Shown: in pieces, positions 62,936-64,000 of the stretch | Layout of the letters: every line of letters starts with the position of its first letter | Position numbering within the stretch: the first letter of the stretch is position 1 | Source: Limnephilus marmoratus | Taxonomy: Eukaryota; Arthropoda; Insecta; Trichoptera; Limnephilidae | DNA length: 64,000 nucleotides | Assembly (NCBI GenBank): GCA_917880885.1 | Contig: OU862916.1 | Location: 54,596,831 to 54,660,830 of the forward strand | Reading direction: 5' to 3' | Translations under genes and position numbers: made by a program | Notes under the pieces: model-generated | The model's database searches: none | Told to the model about the DNA's origin: nothing | The model's input: only the letters and a program-made list of their open reading frames with translations

Positions 62936-63340
62936 GGAATTTCAACACCTCTTTGAAAAGTCATTAAAAAAGTGTATAATTATACTACAATACATACAAT
63001 AACCGACTTCAAAAGAGGCATTAAGGCGTGGATTATGGACATGGGAAGGTAGAATATGGACACTAAGGTGGTCCAGGCCTATATAGTAAAATATATTTTT
63101 TCAAATATAGATGTAGCCACCCATTTTATTTGTTACACCTATTATTCCTATTATGTGTAAAAAATTTCAGCCCCCTATCTTATATACAAGGGGGTGCTCA
63201 TCGAATTAGAAGTTTGTGACAAAAGTTTTGATTTTAAGAAAACACGTAATTTAAGGTTTATTAATATTACAAGTATTTTAGTCAAATAAGTATAAAACGT
63301 GTTTAAATTTGAACAAAATTTGGTAACAAAGCAATAATTA
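62936..63340. other. Spacer, nothing recognised
   Basis: No motif recognised. Confidence 0.4.
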
Positions 63341-63344
63341 ACAT

Positions 63345-63990
63345 AATATTAGTCGCAATCTTTCAAAACTATGTTTGTTAACTCCATTTTGAATGTTTCA
63401 GTAGAAACAATTTTTCTGTTTTGTTCAACGATGTGAAGTAAAAATTGCTTTTCTTCCTCATTCTTAGTGAGTATCGTGTTGTAATCTTCAAATAGTTTAA
63501 CACCTCTCTCCACTGTATCATTAACAACACGCAAATTTTTGACTCAGGTTTTGCCTTGAAGGTAATCAGCATTGTTATTCCAAGTCTTAGGAGGTAATTA
63601 CAAGAAAGAGTGCTTGATATAAAGAACCAAGAGCGTTTTCAACGTTCTTTGTGTTGCAAAAGCTTCTAATGTAATCTGTGAGGCAAGCTTAGCAGAATCG
63701 CCTCGTACTGAACGATTACCGCCATCAGAATTTATTTTTTGAACAATGCCTGTTTCTCAGCATCAGACAGCTTCTCAGAAAACAAGGTAAATGAGACTAG
63801 TTCATCTGAAAAATACCATAAGTGACGCTCTAGCTGCTATACTGATTTCGGAATCAATTACTTCCTACAATTTTAAGCTATTCCAAAGTATTAAGTCATT
63901 TTCTGGTGCATCTGCTGCCAAAGACGCTTCGATTCAAACTTTGGTGTAGATGATAACTAACAAATCGAACAATTTGTTTTCTTCTCTCTT
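63345..63990 (-). pseudogene. Decayed ORF of a repeated arthropod protein family, function unknown
   Basis: Minus-strand pieces in shifting frames read, N to C, ASRHLWYFSDELVSFTLFSEKLSDAEK with stops after it, then VVNDTVERGVKLFEDYNTIL and EEEKQFLLHIVEQNRK. This LWYxSDELV … VVNDxAERGVxLxxxYNxxLTxxExQKQFLLxxVExxRK pattern belongs to a protein repeated in many arthropod genomes, which I cannot name with confidence. Several frameshifts and stops show decay. It may continue beyond the right edge. Confidence 0.4.
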
Positions 63991-64000
63991 GATTAGTTTA

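Noticed and set aside
1..64000. CRISPR array or bacterial operon
   Set aside because: No regularly spaced repeats with unique spacers, no Shine-Dalgarno-driven gene strings; spliced genes and eukaryotic transposons throughout.

Overview
The window looks like nuclear DNA of an arthropod, most likely an insect. It is AT-rich and has spliceosomal introns, poly(A)-tailed retroposons, tRNA-derived SINEs, mariner, hAT, PIF/Harbinger and Helitron elements, and scattered short runs of CCTAA. Nothing points to bacterial or viral sequence. The species cannot be named from the sequence alone.

Only one host gene is securely supported: the last three coding exons of a plus-strand TRIT1-type tRNA isopentenyltransferase (tRNA dimethylallyltransferase). 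They lie at 29939-30054, 59653-59863 and 61213-61563, with a polyadenylation signal near 61740. The exons join in frame and encode the C-terminal 225 residues, including the conserved DYxxGIFQSIGFKEF segment, the basic YARKQN tRNA-contact segment and a C-terminal Cx2Cx12Hx5H zinc finger. The first intron between them is about 29.6 kb and is filled with transposable elements. The 5' exons (P-loop and catalytic core) were not found in the 29.9 kb to the left, so they probably lie outside the window.

The rest is a nested graveyard of mobile elements. 1-15 kb: LINE pieces, three hAT elements with perfect 8-bp target duplications, a Helitron inside one of them, a PIF/Harbinger element carrying a LINE fragment, an internally deleted mariner, and a fold-back repeat with a hammerhead-like core. 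15-30 kb: repeat families A and D, a Helitron, a TTAA-type fold-back element with poly(C) MITEs, a hammerhead ribozyme of the Penelope type at 21.7 kb, and LINE and SINE pieces. 30-50 kb (TRIT1 intron): MITEs, a reverse transcriptase with a YADD motif inside a hAT shell, more fold-back elements, Helitrons, and a MULE-like element. 49-59 kb: a 1289-bp mariner (DD34D, frameshifted), a full-length SINE, a 2.2-kb element whose ends and interior carry about 17 copies of a GTAGATATTAGTC-like word, three more hAT elements (one nested in another), and a further hammerhead fold-back. 59-64 kb: TRIT1 3' exons, a GC-rich hAT-like insertion, repeats D and E, and a decayed ORF cluster at the right edge.

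The most unusual signals are five hammerhead-like cores in two unrelated sequence contexts, the multi-motif element at 54.4-56.6 kb, and the repeated association of long G or C runs with palindromic MITEs. Repeat families named A to I here are my own working labels, based only on similarity between copies inside this window.
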